Shown here: positions 43,519 through 52,504 of the stretch, piece by piece | How the letters are laid out: the number at the start of each line of letters is the position of its first letter | How positions within the stretch are numbered: the stretch's first letter is position 1 | Assembly (NCBI RefSeq): GCF_005116475.1 | Contig: NZ_SWBO01000006.1 | Location: forward strand, 62,307 to 126,306 | Origin: Pedobacter cryotolerans | Lineage (GTDB): Bacteria; Bacteroidota; Bacteroidia; Sphingobacteriales; Sphingobacteriaceae | DNA length: 64,000 nucleotides | Direction of reading: 5' to 3' | Position numbers and translations under genes: made by a program | Notes under the pieces: model-generated | What the model was told of the DNA's origin: nothing | Seen by the model: the letters and a program-made list of their open reading frames with translations, nothing else | Databases searched by the model: none

Positions 43519-44697
43519 TTAAAACACCTCAAATATCCCTGCTGCACCTTGCCCCGTACCCACACACATCGTTACCATACCGTATTTTTTATTTTGTCTT
43601 TTAAGTTCGTTAAATATTTGCACCGATAATTTTGCGCCTGTGCAACCCAGTGGATGACCTAATGCAATTGCACCACCATTTACGTTGATTTTGCTTTGGT
43701 CTAAACCTAAAGTTCTGATGATAGCTAAAGATTGAGAAGCAAAAGCCTCGTTCAATTCAATTAAATCCATATCATCTTGTTTTAAACCAGCTTGTTTTAA
43801 TGCTTTTGGGATAGCTTCAATTGGACCAATACCCATAATGCGTGGTGGAACGCCAGCAACACCATAACTTACCAAACGAGCAATTGGCTCTGCACCTAAT
43901 TCTTTCATTTTCTTTTCGGAAACCACCAAAACAAAAGCTGCTCCATCTGATGTTTGTGAGGAGTTACCAGCTGTAATTACTCCATTAGCCGCAAAAACTG
44001 GTTTCAATTTAGCTAAAGCCGCAACCGTTGTATCTGCTCTCGGCCCTTCATCTGTATCAACCACATAAGAACGAGTTTGCTTTTTCATATTTGCATCTAA
44101 ATAGTTTTCGTTTACCGTAATTGGTAAAACTCCATCTTTTAAATGTCCATTTTTTATGGCTTCAATCGCTTTTTGATGCGAATTAAACGAAAACTCATCT
44201 TGGTCTTCTCTATTCACATTGTATTCTTTGGCAACAGCTTCGGCAGTTAAACCCATTCCCCAGTACCAATCTGGGTTATATTTAGCAACCTCAGGATTTG
44301 GCACTAATTTCCAACCGCCAAACGGCATACCCGACATCACTTCCACTCCGCCAGCCACAATACAATCGGCCATACCGGCTTTAATTTTTGCTACTGCAGT
44401 TGCAATGGTATCTAAGCCAGATGCACAATAACGGTTAATGGTTACACCAGGAACTTTATCAGTATCTAAGCCCATCAGCGAAATCATACGAGCGATGTTT
44501 AAACCTTGCTCTGCCTCTGGAGTGGCATTACCTACAATTACATCGTCAATTTGCTCCTTATCCAAATTTGGAACCGAAGCCACCAACTCTCTAATTACAT
44601 TTGCCGCCAATTCATCAGCTCTTGTAAAACGAAATACACCACGGGGAGCCTTCCCCACTGCCGTCCTTAAACCGGCTATAATATAAGCTTCTTGCAT
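43519..44697 (-). CDS. Acetyl-CoA C-acyltransferase (thiolase)
   Basis: A 392-residue thiolase that cleaves 3-ketoacyl-CoA with CoA in the last step of beta-oxidation. The acyl-accepting Cys is Cys 91 in INRYCASGLDTIA. The C-terminal catalytic residues are in GGAIALGHPLGCTGAK (His near 349) and VTMCVGTGQGAAGIFEVF (Cys near 379). Its start is followed upstream by four-helix-bundle copy B and then the FadN-like gene, so the enzymes of the cycle are in order but each gap carries an inserted element. Confidence 0.95.
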   Translation of the reverse strand: MQEAYIIAGLRTAVGKAPRGVFRFTRADELAANVIRELVASVPNLDKEQIDDVIVGNATPEAEQGLNIARMISLMGLDTDKVPGVTINRYCASGLDTIATAVAKIKAGMADCIVAGGVEVMSGMPFGGWKLVPNPEVAKYNPDWYWGMGLTAEAVAKEYNVNREDQDEFSFNSHQKAIEAIKNGHLKDGVLPITVNENYLDANMKKQTRSYVVDTDEGPRADTTVAALAKLKPVFAANGVITAGNSSQTSDGAAFVLVVSEKKMKELGAEPIARLVSYGVAGVPPRIMGIGPIEAIPKALKQAGLKQDDMDLIELNEAFASQSLAIIRTLGLDQSKINVNGGAIALGHPLGCTGAKLSVQIFNELKRQNKKYGMVTMCVGTGQGAAGIFEVF

Positions 44698-44787
44698 TTT
44701 TTTGAGATTTGAGATGTCCTTAGATGTGAGATATGAGAAGTGAGATATGAGACAAACTGCCTATTCTAACATTTCATAACTAGTATC
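44698..44787. repeat. GAGATGTGAGA word repeat, left flank of four-helix-bundle copy B
   Basis: GAGATTTGAGATG, then AGATGTGAGATATGAGAAGT and GAGATATGAGACAAACTGCC (44725-44765 region), then inverted ATCTCACACC. The phrase GAGATATGAGACAAAnTGCC also occurs left of copy A (42955-42974). Confidence 0.75.
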
Positions 44788-45165
44788 TCACACCTTTTTA
44801 ATATTAATTTTCTTTTCCAGCATTTGCTGGAAACCATATGTCATTTTTTGTAATTCATCTATTTGAGAAAGTAGTGGATTTAATAAATTTATATCCAACA
44901 TCTCTAATTTATTGGCAATTACGAGTTGAGTTTGTAATTCATAAGAAGAACCATTAGCAATACCTAAAAAGTTATTAAACTCTTTCATTGAATTCCTTCC
45001 AGCTCCTTCTGCAATATTGGAAGGAATTGATACTGCCGCTCTATGAGATTGACTTGTTAATCCAAAACGCTCATCGGACGGAAAACTAGCTGTAGCTTTA
45101 TAAACATCAACTGTTAAGTCAATTGCCTTATTCCAAATCTTCAGTTCATTTAATTTATTCATCAT
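44788..45165 (-). CDS. Four-helix-bundle protein, S23/23S rRNA IVP type (copy B)
   Basis: A 125-residue near-duplicate of copy A with the family signature SHRAAVSIPSNIAEGAGR. The frame opens with two Met codons; the second (45162) aligns with the start of copy A. It lies between the FadN-like and thiolase genes. Both copies point in the operon direction, so they would be transcribed with it even if they arrived as inserted units. Their retained reading frames imply recent duplication or selection. Function unknown; an RNA- or DNA-associated role is suggested only by the family's presence in rRNA intervening sequences and next to some retroelements. Confidence 0.9.
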   Translation of the reverse strand: MMNKLNELKIWNKAIDLTVDVYKATASFPSDERFGLTSQSHRAAVSIPSNIAEGAGRNSMKEFNNFLGIANGSSYELQTQLVIANKLEMLDINLLNPLLSQIDELQKMTYGFQQMLEKKINIKKV

Positions 45166-45223
45166 TCTTATCTTTAAACGTTTCGCTTCTCATATCTCAC
45201 ATCTAACTTCTCACATCTACTCA
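45166..45223. repeat. GAGATGTGAGA word repeat (inverted), right flank of copy B
   Basis: GCTTCTCATATCTCACATCT, then AACTTCTCACATCT, close to the words at 43480-43515 right of copy A. The preceding phrase CTTTAAACGTTT is also shared by both right flanks. Confidence 0.75.
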
Positions 45224-47638
45224 TTAATTCCTCAACGGTTTCCCCTTCGTTACTATCGATTGTATTCTCTCCAAAGTTTTACGCTCTCCGCAAAGCGATA
45301 AAAAGGCTTCTCTTTCTAAATCCAAAAGGTATTGCTCTGTAACTTCTGTAGGCGATGATAAATCTCCACCGCACATTACCCAACCTAATTTCTCAGAGAT
45401 TTTTTTATCGTGTTCTGAAATATAACCACCAGAATACATTGTATTTGCACCTGCGTAAACTATTCCCAAACCTTGTTTACCTAAAACTTTAATGTCTTTT
45501 CGTTGAACTGGCTTGGTATAACCAGCATCTGCCAATTCGATTGCTTTTGCTTTTGCATCGGCAATTAATCGGCTTCTATTCATACTAATGGCGTATTTAT
45601 CTTTTTGTAAATAACCTAACTCAAATGCTTCAACAGCCGATGTACTTACTTTAGCCATCCCAATGGTTAAAAAACGGTCTTTCATTGTATTCTGCACAAT
45701 CTGATCGGCTTTAAATTCATCAGATGCACGTAAAGCAAACTCTTTGCTTCCGCCACCACCTGGAATAACACCTACACCAAACTCAACTAAACCCATGTAA
45801 GTTTCTGCATTTAGCTGCACAAAATCGGCGTGTAAACTAAATTCGCAACCACCACCTAAAGTTAAATTATGTGGCGCAACCACCACCGGAATTGATGAAT
45901 AACGAATACGCATAGAAGTATTTTGGAACATCCGAACAGCCATATTCAACTCCTCCCACTCTTGCTCAACCGCCATCATAAAAATCATCCCTACATTGGC
46001 ACCTGCCGAGAAGTTTGCACCATCGTTGCCAATAACCACACCACGGTAATCCTTCTCTGCCATATCAATGGCTTTATTAATCGCTGTTAAAGTATCGCCA
46101 CCAATGGTGTTCATTTTAGAGTGAAATTCTACATTAATAATTCCATCTCCCAAATCAATTATTGATGCACCACTGTTTTTCCAAAGCACTTTATTGGCTC
46201 TTAGGTTATCTAATATGATAAATTCATCAGCTCCCGGAATGGCTTTGTAGCTTTTAGATGGAATGTCATAATATTTTTTAACGCCATCTTCTACTTTATA
46301 AAATGAAGTATGTCCAGCTGCCAACATCTCGGTTACCCAAGCTGCCGGCGTGTGTCCTAATTGTTTCATTCCATCCAGCGAAGCTGAAATACCAACAGCA
46401 TCCCAAACTTCAAACGGACCTAAATCCCAACCAAAACCTGCTCTCATTGCATCGTCAATACGATACAATTCGTCTGATATTTCTGGAATACGGTCTGAAA
46501 CATATTCGAACAACCCAAAAAAAGAAGCCCTGAATAATTCTGCTGCTTTATCTTTTCCAGCCGCAAAAATTTTCATTCTATCCGAAACTTTTTCAATGGT
46601 TTTAGTCATTTCTAAAGTAGCCGATTTTACTTTTTGTTGTGGACGATATTCAAGTGTTTTTAAATCGAGCGCTAATATTTCAGTTTTGCCTTCTGGCGAT
46701 TTTGTTTTTTTGTAGAAACCTTGTTTGGTTTTATCGCCCAACCAATTGTTAGCTTCCATTTTCTGAACATATTCTGGAAGTTTAAACAAATCGTGGGCTT
46801 TATCATCTGGACAGTTATCATACAACCCTTTTGACACTTTAATCATTGTATCTAAACCAACCACATCTGTTGTACGGAAAGTTGCAGATTTTGGTCTACC
46901 TAAAGCCGGTCCAGTAAATTTATCTACTTCCTCAACCGTTAAATCCATTTTTTCTACTAAATGCAATAGTGCCATAATAGAATAAACACCAACTCTGTTT
47001 GCTATAAATGCAGGCGTATCTTTACATAAAACCGTGGTTTTACCTAAAAATTTATCACCATAATGCATTAAAAAATCTACCAACTCTGGTTTGGTATGCG
47101 GCGTAGGGATAATTTCCAATAGCCTCAAATAACGAGGCGGATTAAAAAAGTGTGTTCCGCAGAAGTTAGCTTTAAAATCATCGCTTCTACCTTCGGCCAT
47201 CATGTGAATTGGTATACCCGAAGTATTTGAAGTAACAAGCGTTCCTGGTTTACGGAATTGCTCTACTTGCTCAAATACTTTTTGTTTAATGCCTAAGTTT
47301 TCAACAACAACTTCAATAATCCAATCGTAATTGGCAATTTTTGGCATATCATCTTCAAAATTACCTGTACTAATTCGCTTTAAAACATTTTGCGAATAAA
47401 TTGGAGATGGATTGGTTTTAACAGCAGTTTGTAAAGCCGTATTAACAATACGATTTTTAACTACTGGATGAGTTAAAACCAATCCCTTTAACTCCTCTTC
47501 AGCACTTAGTTCTTTAGGTGCAATATCTAAAAGCAAAACCTCTACGCCAATATTGGCAAAGTGGCAGGCAATACGAGACCCCATAATACCTGAGCCAAGT
47601 ACCACTACTTTATTTATGTTTTTTTTCAGTGAATTCAT
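45224..47638 (-). CDS. 3-hydroxyacyl-CoA dehydrogenase / enoyl-CoA hydratase fusion (FadN-like)
   Basis: An 804-residue bifunctional beta-oxidation enzyme. The dehydrogenase comes first: NAD-binding VVLGSGIMGSRIACHFANIG (12-31), NTSGIPIHMMAEGR, and GTHFFNPPRYLRLLEIIPTP with the catalytic His, then two C-terminal dehydrogenase domains. The hydratase domain is last (about 500-720): YRGVVIGNDGANFSAGANVGMI and GGGCEFSLHADFVQLNAETYMGLVEFGVGVIPGGGGSKEF with the two oxyanion-hole regions. This order is that of B. subtilis FadN, the reverse of E. coli FadB. It lies 74 bases after the MarR gene and heads the enzyme part of the operon. Confidence 0.94.
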   Translation of the reverse strand: MNSLKKNINKVVVLGSGIMGSRIACHFANIGVEVLLLDIAPKELSAEEELKGLVLTHPVVKNRIVNTALQTAVKTNPSPIYSQNVLKRISTGNFEDDMPKIANYDWIIEVVVENLGIKQKVFEQVEQFRKPGTLVTSNTSGIPIHMMAEGRSDDFKANFCGTHFFNPPRYLRLLEIIPTPHTKPELVDFLMHYGDKFLGKTTVLCKDTPAFIANRVGVYSIMALLHLVEKMDLTVEEVDKFTGPALGRPKSATFRTTDVVGLDTMIKVSKGLYDNCPDDKAHDLFKLPEYVQKMEANNWLGDKTKQGFYKKTKSPEGKTEILALDLKTLEYRPQQKVKSATLEMTKTIEKVSDRMKIFAAGKDKAAELFRASFFGLFEYVSDRIPEISDELYRIDDAMRAGFGWDLGPFEVWDAVGISASLDGMKQLGHTPAAWVTEMLAAGHTSFYKVEDGVKKYYDIPSKSYKAIPGADEFIILDNLRANKVLWKNSGASIIDLGDGIINVEFHSKMNTIGGDTLTAINKAIDMAEKDYRGVVIGNDGANFSAGANVGMIFMMAVEQEWEELNMAVRMFQNTSMRIRYSSIPVVVAPHNLTLGGGCEFSLHADFVQLNAETYMGLVEFGVGVIPGGGGSKEFALRASDEFKADQIVQNTMKDRFLTIGMAKVSTSAVEAFELGYLQKDKYAISMNRSRLIADAKAKAIELADAGYTKPVQRKDIKVLGKQGLGIVYAGANTMYSGGYISEHDKKISEKLGWVMCGGDLSSPTEVTEQYLLDLEREAFLSLCGERKTLERIQSIVTKGKPLRN

Positions 47639-47712
47639 GTTTTCAGCGGTTAAAAAGCTATGATGATTTTAGTGTCTATTTTCTTTTTGGAAAATCATAA
47701 TGGTTTTGTTCA

Positions 47713-48153
47713 TCATGATCCTTTTTTAGGTGTATAAGCTAATGTTAATTGGTTTACTTTATCTAAGGTTGATATCAATTGTTCTTTTTCTTTGGCGCTT
47801 AGTTTTTCGTTTAAATATTCATTAAACTTGATCACTACGTTGCTCGCTAATTTTCTTTTCTCGATGCCGAATGCTGTTAAAAAAACTTTTACAGAGCGTT
47901 TATCTCCAGCAGACGTTTCTCTGTAAATTAACCCCAACTCTTCCATATTGTTTAGCATACGAGATAAGCTGGTTGCTTTAACCCCAAGCAATGCAGCCAA
48001 GGCAGAAACCGCAGTGCCTTCTGCCTCAATATTTATTAAAACATAGCCTATTGCCTGCGTAATACCAAAGCCCCCTGCAATTTGGTTATAAGTGTTTGAT
48101 ACATTTTGCCAAACCACTTTTAAAAAATAATCTACCGTTTCTTTCTGTTTCAT
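47713..48153 (-). CDS. MarR family transcriptional regulator of the beta-oxidation operon
   Basis: A winged-helix regulator of about 146 residues starting at the Met at 48153 (MKQKETVDYFLKVVWQNVSN). This gives the usual MarR length; the longer frame from 48276 would run through the promoter. The recognition part is AVSALAALLGVKATSLSRMLNNMEELGLIYRETSAGDKRSVKVFLT. It is the first gene of the operon MarR, FadN-like, thiolase, acyl-CoA dehydrogenase, so it likely senses acyl-CoA or a fatty acid. Two TATGCAAG sites overlap its own promoter and indicate autoregulation. Confidence 0.9.
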   Translation of the reverse strand: MKQKETVDYFLKVVWQNVSNTYNQIAGGFGITQAIGYVLINIEAEGTAVSALAALLGVKATSLSRMLNNMEELGLIYRETSAGDKRSVKVFLTAFGIEKRKLASNVVIKFNEYLNEKLSAKEKEQLISTLDKVNQLTLAYTPKKGS

Positions 48154-48160
48154 TAATTTG

Positions 48161-48175
48161 CTATGCTTGCATAAC
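48161..48175. promoter_or_regulatory. Operator site 1 (TATGC-TT-GCATA)
   Basis: An inverted repeat TATGC/GCATA with a 2-base centre, just downstream of the -7 element of the MarR promoter, at or near the expected transcription start. Likely bound by the MarR protein itself. Confidence 0.55.
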
Positions 48176-48205
48176 AAATTTATAGAATTAGATTTTAGTA
48201 TGCAA
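48175..48205 (-). promoter_or_regulatory. Vegetative promoter of the MarR/beta-oxidation operon
   Basis: On the minus strand TTG (48205-48203), 20 bases, TAAATTTG (48182-48175), an exact TAnnTTTG match. It supports the translation start at 48153. Confidence 0.7.
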
Positions 48206-48209
48206 GTAG
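48196..48209. promoter_or_regulatory. Operator site 2 overlapping the -33 element
   Basis: AGTATGCAAGTAG carries the same TATGCAAG core as site 1 read on the other strand (TATGCAAGCATA). It covers the -33 TTG. Confidence 0.45.
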
Positions 48210-48276
48210 AAAATGAAAATATTTTTTTGATTAAAACCCAGTGGCAAAACTTACAAAGTCTCTTTTTGGCTGTCAT

Positions 48277-48870
48277 TAATACTTCGTAAGTTTATTGGAG
48301 CCGATTGAGTTTTTGTAGCGCAAATATGAAGCAATGATTAATGTTTGTTCCTGCTTTTGCTGCAATCTTTTTTAATTGCTCTTCGACTACGCTCAGGATG
48401 ACATTAAAAAGGATTTTCGCGTCAATCAGGGCTAGAAAAACAAAATTATACTACTATGAGGGGTTGCAAATTGCCAAAAGAACTACTGGCTTTGTGATAT
48501 AAACCCTATTGTAGTGAACACGTAGGGCTAACCCTTGCGGTTACCCGAAGTAAAACGAAAAGAGGGACTGCAATTGCCGAAAAGTGATGACATTGTTTTA
48601 CTAAACCATTTTATAAATAATTCGCCATCCTTTTGCAGACAATTGGCTCATACTTTAAAGTCCGAGCCACAGGCTCGAACTAGCAATGAGACAGTAATTG
48701 CCGAAAGGTGATGGCATTGTTTTACAAAAATTTTTCATCGCAATTAAGCTCAGAGATCCTTCGCTGCGCTACCGATGTTAAATCGGTACAAGTTCTGGAT
48801 GACAAATCTATTAAACAAAAAAAGCGCCCCGATTGCTCGGAACGCTTTTTGTATATTTAAAAAGTGTCTA
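48277..48870. other. Long gene-free spacer made largely of repeat fragments
   Basis: No coding sequence is supported. It contains a TGCAATCTTTTTT fragment (48360), a REP-like half (CTTCGACTACGCTCAGGATG at 48381-48400), a GGATTTTCGCGTCAATCAGG copy (48411), a pair of similar stretches with 'ATTGCCGAAAAGTGATGACATTG' style wording at about 48573 and 48690 (core GTGATGRCATTGTTTTAC), and a terminator at 48817-48853. Confidence 0.65.
48817..48853 (-). terminator. Intrinsic terminator of the OmpA gene
   Basis: AAAAAGCGCCCCGA pairs with TCGGAACGCTTTTT (two mismatched bases) around TTGC; on the minus strand it ends in a run of seven T. Confidence 0.75.
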
Positions 48871-50190
48871 CTAGTATAAAGTAAATTCTACTCTTCTGTT
48901 TTGTTGACGACCAGCAGCTGTGTTGTTAGTAGCAATTGGTTGAGCTTCGCCATAACCTGTAGCTTCAATTCTGCTAGCATTGGCACCTTGAGATACTAAA
49001 TAAGCTTTCACAGACTCTGCTCTATCTTTAGATAAACCTAAATTTAATGCATCAGAACCAGTGTTATCTGTGTGACCAGCTAATTTTAAGCTAAAGTTTT
49101 TCTCCATTAATAATGCAGCAACTCTGTTTAAAGTAGCATAAGATTTAGAGCGTATTGTTGATTTACCTAAATCAAATTCTAAGTTTTTAATTGCATCAGC
49201 AACTACTTTACGATCTGCTTCGGTTACAATTACTCTTTCAGTTACTTGTGGAGCAGGTACTTTTAATGGGCAACCTGAACCATCAACAACTGTTCCTGCT
49301 GGAGTACCAGCACATTTATCTAATTTATCAGCAACACCATCACCATCTGTATCTTTTAACAAATCGTTCATTTCTGTACGTAACTTAGCATTTTCTGCTT
49401 TTTGAGCATCTAAATCAGATTTTAAAGCATTTGCTGTATTTTTTGCAGCTAAAGCTTCATCATAAGTGGCAGCAACTGGATTGTGGAAAGCCAATTGTTT
49501 TCCTTTACCTAAAGCAAATTCTAAACCAGCATAAGCATAATTGTATTTATCGTTTCCACCTCTGTAAACACCATCTAAGTTATCACCATCAACAAAGTTA
49601 ACTGTCCAACCCAAATCAAAGTTTACCGCATCAGATAATCTGAATTTTGCGCCAACACCTACAGGAATAATTAATTCGCTAATGGTTTGATCTGGAGCAT
49701 ATTCTCTAGTAACATTACCAGTTGTAATTGTTGGTTGGTAACCTGCTAAACCCGCACCAGCAGATGCATAAAGTTGTAAAGCATTTTCTTTTTTAAACAT
49801 ATCGATGTTAAACATGTTAACAACAGCACTTAAAGTACCTGAATAAGATAACTGTGTATCAAATGCAGAAACAGAACTGTTATTTACTAATCCGCTTTCA
49901 AATGGTTCTGAATTATCACCTTTTAATTTACCTCTAACACCATCTAAACGTAATGAGAAGTATGGAGTAAATTGTTTTTTAATGTATAATCCGTAACCAA
50001 AATTAGATTTGTTGTTACTGAAATCATTTTTACCACCTAATGGAGATAATGGAGTTAAAACACCAGCGTTAACACCAACTGACCATGATCTCATTGGTTC
50101 TGCTGAAGTAGTTGTTTGTGCAGAAGCTGTACTTCCAATAAATAAACCAGCTAATGCAACTGGCAAAAAGTTTAAAATTCTAAGTTTCAT
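48871..50190 (-). CDS. OmpA family outer membrane protein
   Basis: A 439-residue envelope protein. A signal peptide (about 1-24, ending STASAQ) precedes an N-terminal beta-barrel-like domain (about 30-235; ends in YAYAGLEFALGKG). A coiled segment (KNTANALKSDLDAQKAENAKLRTEMNDL) follows, then one thrombospondin type-3 calcium motif (DTDGDGVADKLDKCAGTPAG, about 281-300), and the peptidoglycan-binding OmpA domain from about 318 (LEFDLGKSTIRSKSYATLN, LAGHTDNTGSDALNLGLSKDRA, IEATGYGEAQP, NRRVEFTLY). It tethers the outer membrane to peptidoglycan and is probably highly expressed, given its strong promoter. Confidence 0.93.
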   Translation of the reverse strand: MKLRILNFLPVALAGLFIGSTASAQTTTSAEPMRSWSVGVNAGVLTPLSPLGGKNDFSNNKSNFGYGLYIKKQFTPYFSLRLDGVRGKLKGDNSEPFESGLVNNSSVSAFDTQLSYSGTLSAVVNMFNIDMFKKENALQLYASAGAGLAGYQPTITTGNVTREYAPDQTISELIIPVGVGAKFRLSDAVNFDLGWTVNFVDGDNLDGVYRGGNDKYNYAYAGLEFALGKGKQLAFHNPVAATYDEALAAKNTANALKSDLDAQKAENAKLRTEMNDLLKDTDGDGVADKLDKCAGTPAGTVVDGSGCPLKVPAPQVTERVIVTEADRKVVADAIKNLEFDLGKSTIRSKSYATLNRVAALLMEKNFSLKLAGHTDNTGSDALNLGLSKDRAESVKAYLVSQGANASRIEATGYGEAQPIATNNTAAGRQQNRRVEFTLY

Positions 50191-50241
50191 ATTATTAAAT
50201 TTACAAAATAAGCGTTAGTGTTATTTGTACAACTCAATATT

Positions 50242-50275
50242 CAAAACTAATACCATTGATAGTTATTTAAACAAA
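50242..50275 (-). promoter_or_regulatory. Vegetative promoter of the OmpA gene
   Basis: On the minus strand TTTG (50275-50272), 22 bases, TAGTTTTG (50249-50242), an exact TAnnTTTG match, about 50 bases before the ATG. Confidence 0.65.
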
Positions 50276-50377
50276 ATACATGTTACTACATTAATTACCA
50301 ATCACTTACAGCATAACACACACTTATTTGAAGTGTTAAAGAATGTTAAAAGTGTGTACTTTGCTATACAATTATTG

Positions 50378-50400
50378 AAAAATTGGGGCGATGCCCCGAT
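50378..50400 (-). terminator. Terminator of the DUF885 gene
   Basis: On the minus strand TCGGGGC-ATC-GCCCCAA forms a GC-rich hairpin followed by TTTTTC, about 30 bases after the stop codon at 50430. Confidence 0.7.
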
Positions 50401-50429
50401 GTAAGTTTAAGTTTTTTTTTGCTTTTTAG

Positions 50430-52136
50430 TTAATTAAGCTTTCCAGCAAACTTCCACTGTGTGCTAAAATTTTCTGGTAACGATTGATTTGTTAACAATG
50501 CTCTAACCATTTCTACAGGCATGTTATTCTCTTTTAAAATACGATCGTGAAATTGAATATTGCTCATTTTGCCACTACCTACCAATTCTTTGTGCAAGGC
50601 TCTAAATTGTAAACCGCCCAGCATATAACCAATTTGATAGAGTGGCCCATAACCACCGGTAAAAGAACGACGAACTTCTGCTTCGGCATTTGCTCTTTCG
50701 AAACCTACTCTATCTACCAAAAAATCAATACATTGCTGTGGTGTCCATTTGCCCAAATGATAATTCATTGAAAAGATGATACGGGCACAGCGATGCATAC
50801 GCCAAAAGAGCATCCCGATTTTATCTTCAGGTGTTTTCGGGAAATTTTTATCCCACAATAACATTTCCCAATAAAGCGACCAACCTTCTGTCCAAAATGG
50901 AGTGCTAAAACTTCTGCGATAGGGTTTGTATCTACTTTGCATAAAATACTGCAAATTATGCCCTGGTATTAATTCATGAAAAACAACCGCTCTTGAAAAA
51001 TGGCGGTTGTTACCCCTTAAAGTCATCATTTTTGCGGCTTCACTCATGTCTTCTGTGGGGTAGGCAATTAGAACAGACTCACCACCTAAAAAAAATGGGG
51101 CAAATTGTTGCTCTTGTGGCGTAAGCATTCGCATCCTCCACCCTTCCTTTGCTAATTCTGGAACATCTAATAATTTATTTTGTTCAACAAAGTTGATGGC
51201 TTCATTCGCTAATTCGTAAACCAACTCTGGCTGTTTACCCAACTCAGGATAAGCATTTTTAACTTTTTCCAATGCTTTCTTCCAATCATTACCAAAACCC
51301 ATTTGTTGCGAAGCTTTAATTATCTCTGCATCGCACCAAGCAAACTCACGCATAGCGATGGCTTCGATTTGCTCGGGTGTGTAGGCAATCATTTCATCAT
51401 TTAATAAACTTAAAAATGCATTTCTACCAATGGGATTACCAATAATCCCACTTCCATCATCTTTAACTGATGAGAGCTTAGCTGTTTTACCCAACTCTGT
51501 GGCATAATCTTTTAAAGCTGCAATTACATCAGGATAAATTGATTTTGTTGCCTTAGTAAATTGAGGATCGTAACCATCATAAAATTTATAGGCTTCGGTA
51601 AAAACAGTTACGTATTGATTAACTGTTTGCTGTGCCCAATTGGCTTGAACAGAATTAATTGCTAACTGTTGAGTAGAAAAAGCTTTTTTGGTAGCGTTGA
51701 TATCGATAGTTAACTGTTTAAAAGTTTGTGCAGTGGTTTCGCCATCTTGCTGCTTGCCAATTCTACGTTTTTGCTCAAAATCAATAATTGTAGCTGCAAA
51801 AGGAATTGAAAAATTTGTATTCTTAAATTCTGAATAGTTTTCTTGAAGTGTTCTTGCATCCACATTAATATCGCGTTTGAGCAATATATAATCTACTCTT
51901 TCATTCACGGTCAATTTCTCGAAGGGCAAAGTTTTTAATTTTGTTAACCAAGCAGCATAAAAAGTTTCCATCCGTTTAAAATATTCATCCGAACGTTTAA
52001 GTGCATACTTGCGGTTAAACATCATTTCATCAACTTGATATTGATTGATTAAAGAGCTTATTAGACTTGCCTCATTTTGAGCAATTGAGATTTGAAAAGC
52101 AAAAACTAAGAATATAATCGAATAGAGTTTACGCAT
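50430..52136 (-). CDS. DUF885 family metallopeptidase-like protein
   Basis: A 568-residue exported protein starting at the Met at 52136, which gives the signal peptide MRKLYSIIFLVFAFQISIAQ; the frame extends 32 codons further upstream without a signal sequence. The key motif is VFHELIPGHNLQYFMQSRY (HExxPGHxxQ), with a distal GWSLYWEMLLWDKNFP, both typical of DUF885, a group with a gluzincin-like fold and likely peptidase activity. Much of the rest is helical. A single gene with its own terminator. Substrate unknown. Confidence 0.87.
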   Translation of the reverse strand: MRKLYSIIFLVFAFQISIAQNEASLISSLINQYQVDEMMFNRKYALKRSDEYFKRMETFYAAWLTKLKTLPFEKLTVNERVDYILLKRDINVDARTLQENYSEFKNTNFSIPFAATIIDFEQKRRIGKQQDGETTAQTFKQLTIDINATKKAFSTQQLAINSVQANWAQQTVNQYVTVFTEAYKFYDGYDPQFTKATKSIYPDVIAALKDYATELGKTAKLSSVKDDGSGIIGNPIGRNAFLSLLNDEMIAYTPEQIEAIAMREFAWCDAEIIKASQQMGFGNDWKKALEKVKNAYPELGKQPELVYELANEAINFVEQNKLLDVPELAKEGWRMRMLTPQEQQFAPFFLGGESVLIAYPTEDMSEAAKMMTLRGNNRHFSRAVVFHELIPGHNLQYFMQSRYKPYRRSFSTPFWTEGWSLYWEMLLWDKNFPKTPEDKIGMLFWRMHRCARIIFSMNYHLGKWTPQQCIDFLVDRVGFERANAEAEVRRSFTGGYGPLYQIGYMLGGLQFRALHKELVGSGKMSNIQFHDRILKENNMPVEMVRALLTNQSLPENFSTQWKFAGKLN

Positions 52137-52504
52137 AGCGGATGATATTTTTGATGAAAGTAGCCAATAATCTGCAATTTTTAATCTTGCGATTGCAAAA
52201 TATAGGTTACCATTTGGCACTGAGGAGTGCACTATGTGTTTAAACTAAGGCATAAATATCAAAAAAGACTTCCTTTAACTACGCGAAGGATTATTTTTTG
52301 TAGTCATGATAAAATTAAAGGGTCTTCGACTACGCTCAGACTGACATAACCGGTTAATTTAAGAACAATGGGCGAAACAGATTAGACAAGTCGTCTTTGC
52401 GAGGATCGATCCTTCATCGAGACGAAGGAATATTTTATGCTACGACAATCGCTGGCTAATCCCTCCTTAAAGATTGCTTCACACCAAGCTCGTAAAGTCG
52501 ATTT
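52137..52504. other. Gene-free spacer with REP-like repeats
   Basis: It contains CTTCGACTACGCTCAGACTG-ACA at 52324-52346, identical to the 23 bases at 58231-58253, and a further stretch (52380-52500) with GCGAGGATCGATCCTTC and GATTGCTTC words of the same repeat style. No gene is supported. Confidence 0.6.

Noticed and set aside
48154..48276. Longer start for the MarR gene at 48276
   Set aside because: The extra 41 codons run across an exact promoter and operator pair, and MarR homology begins at 48153.
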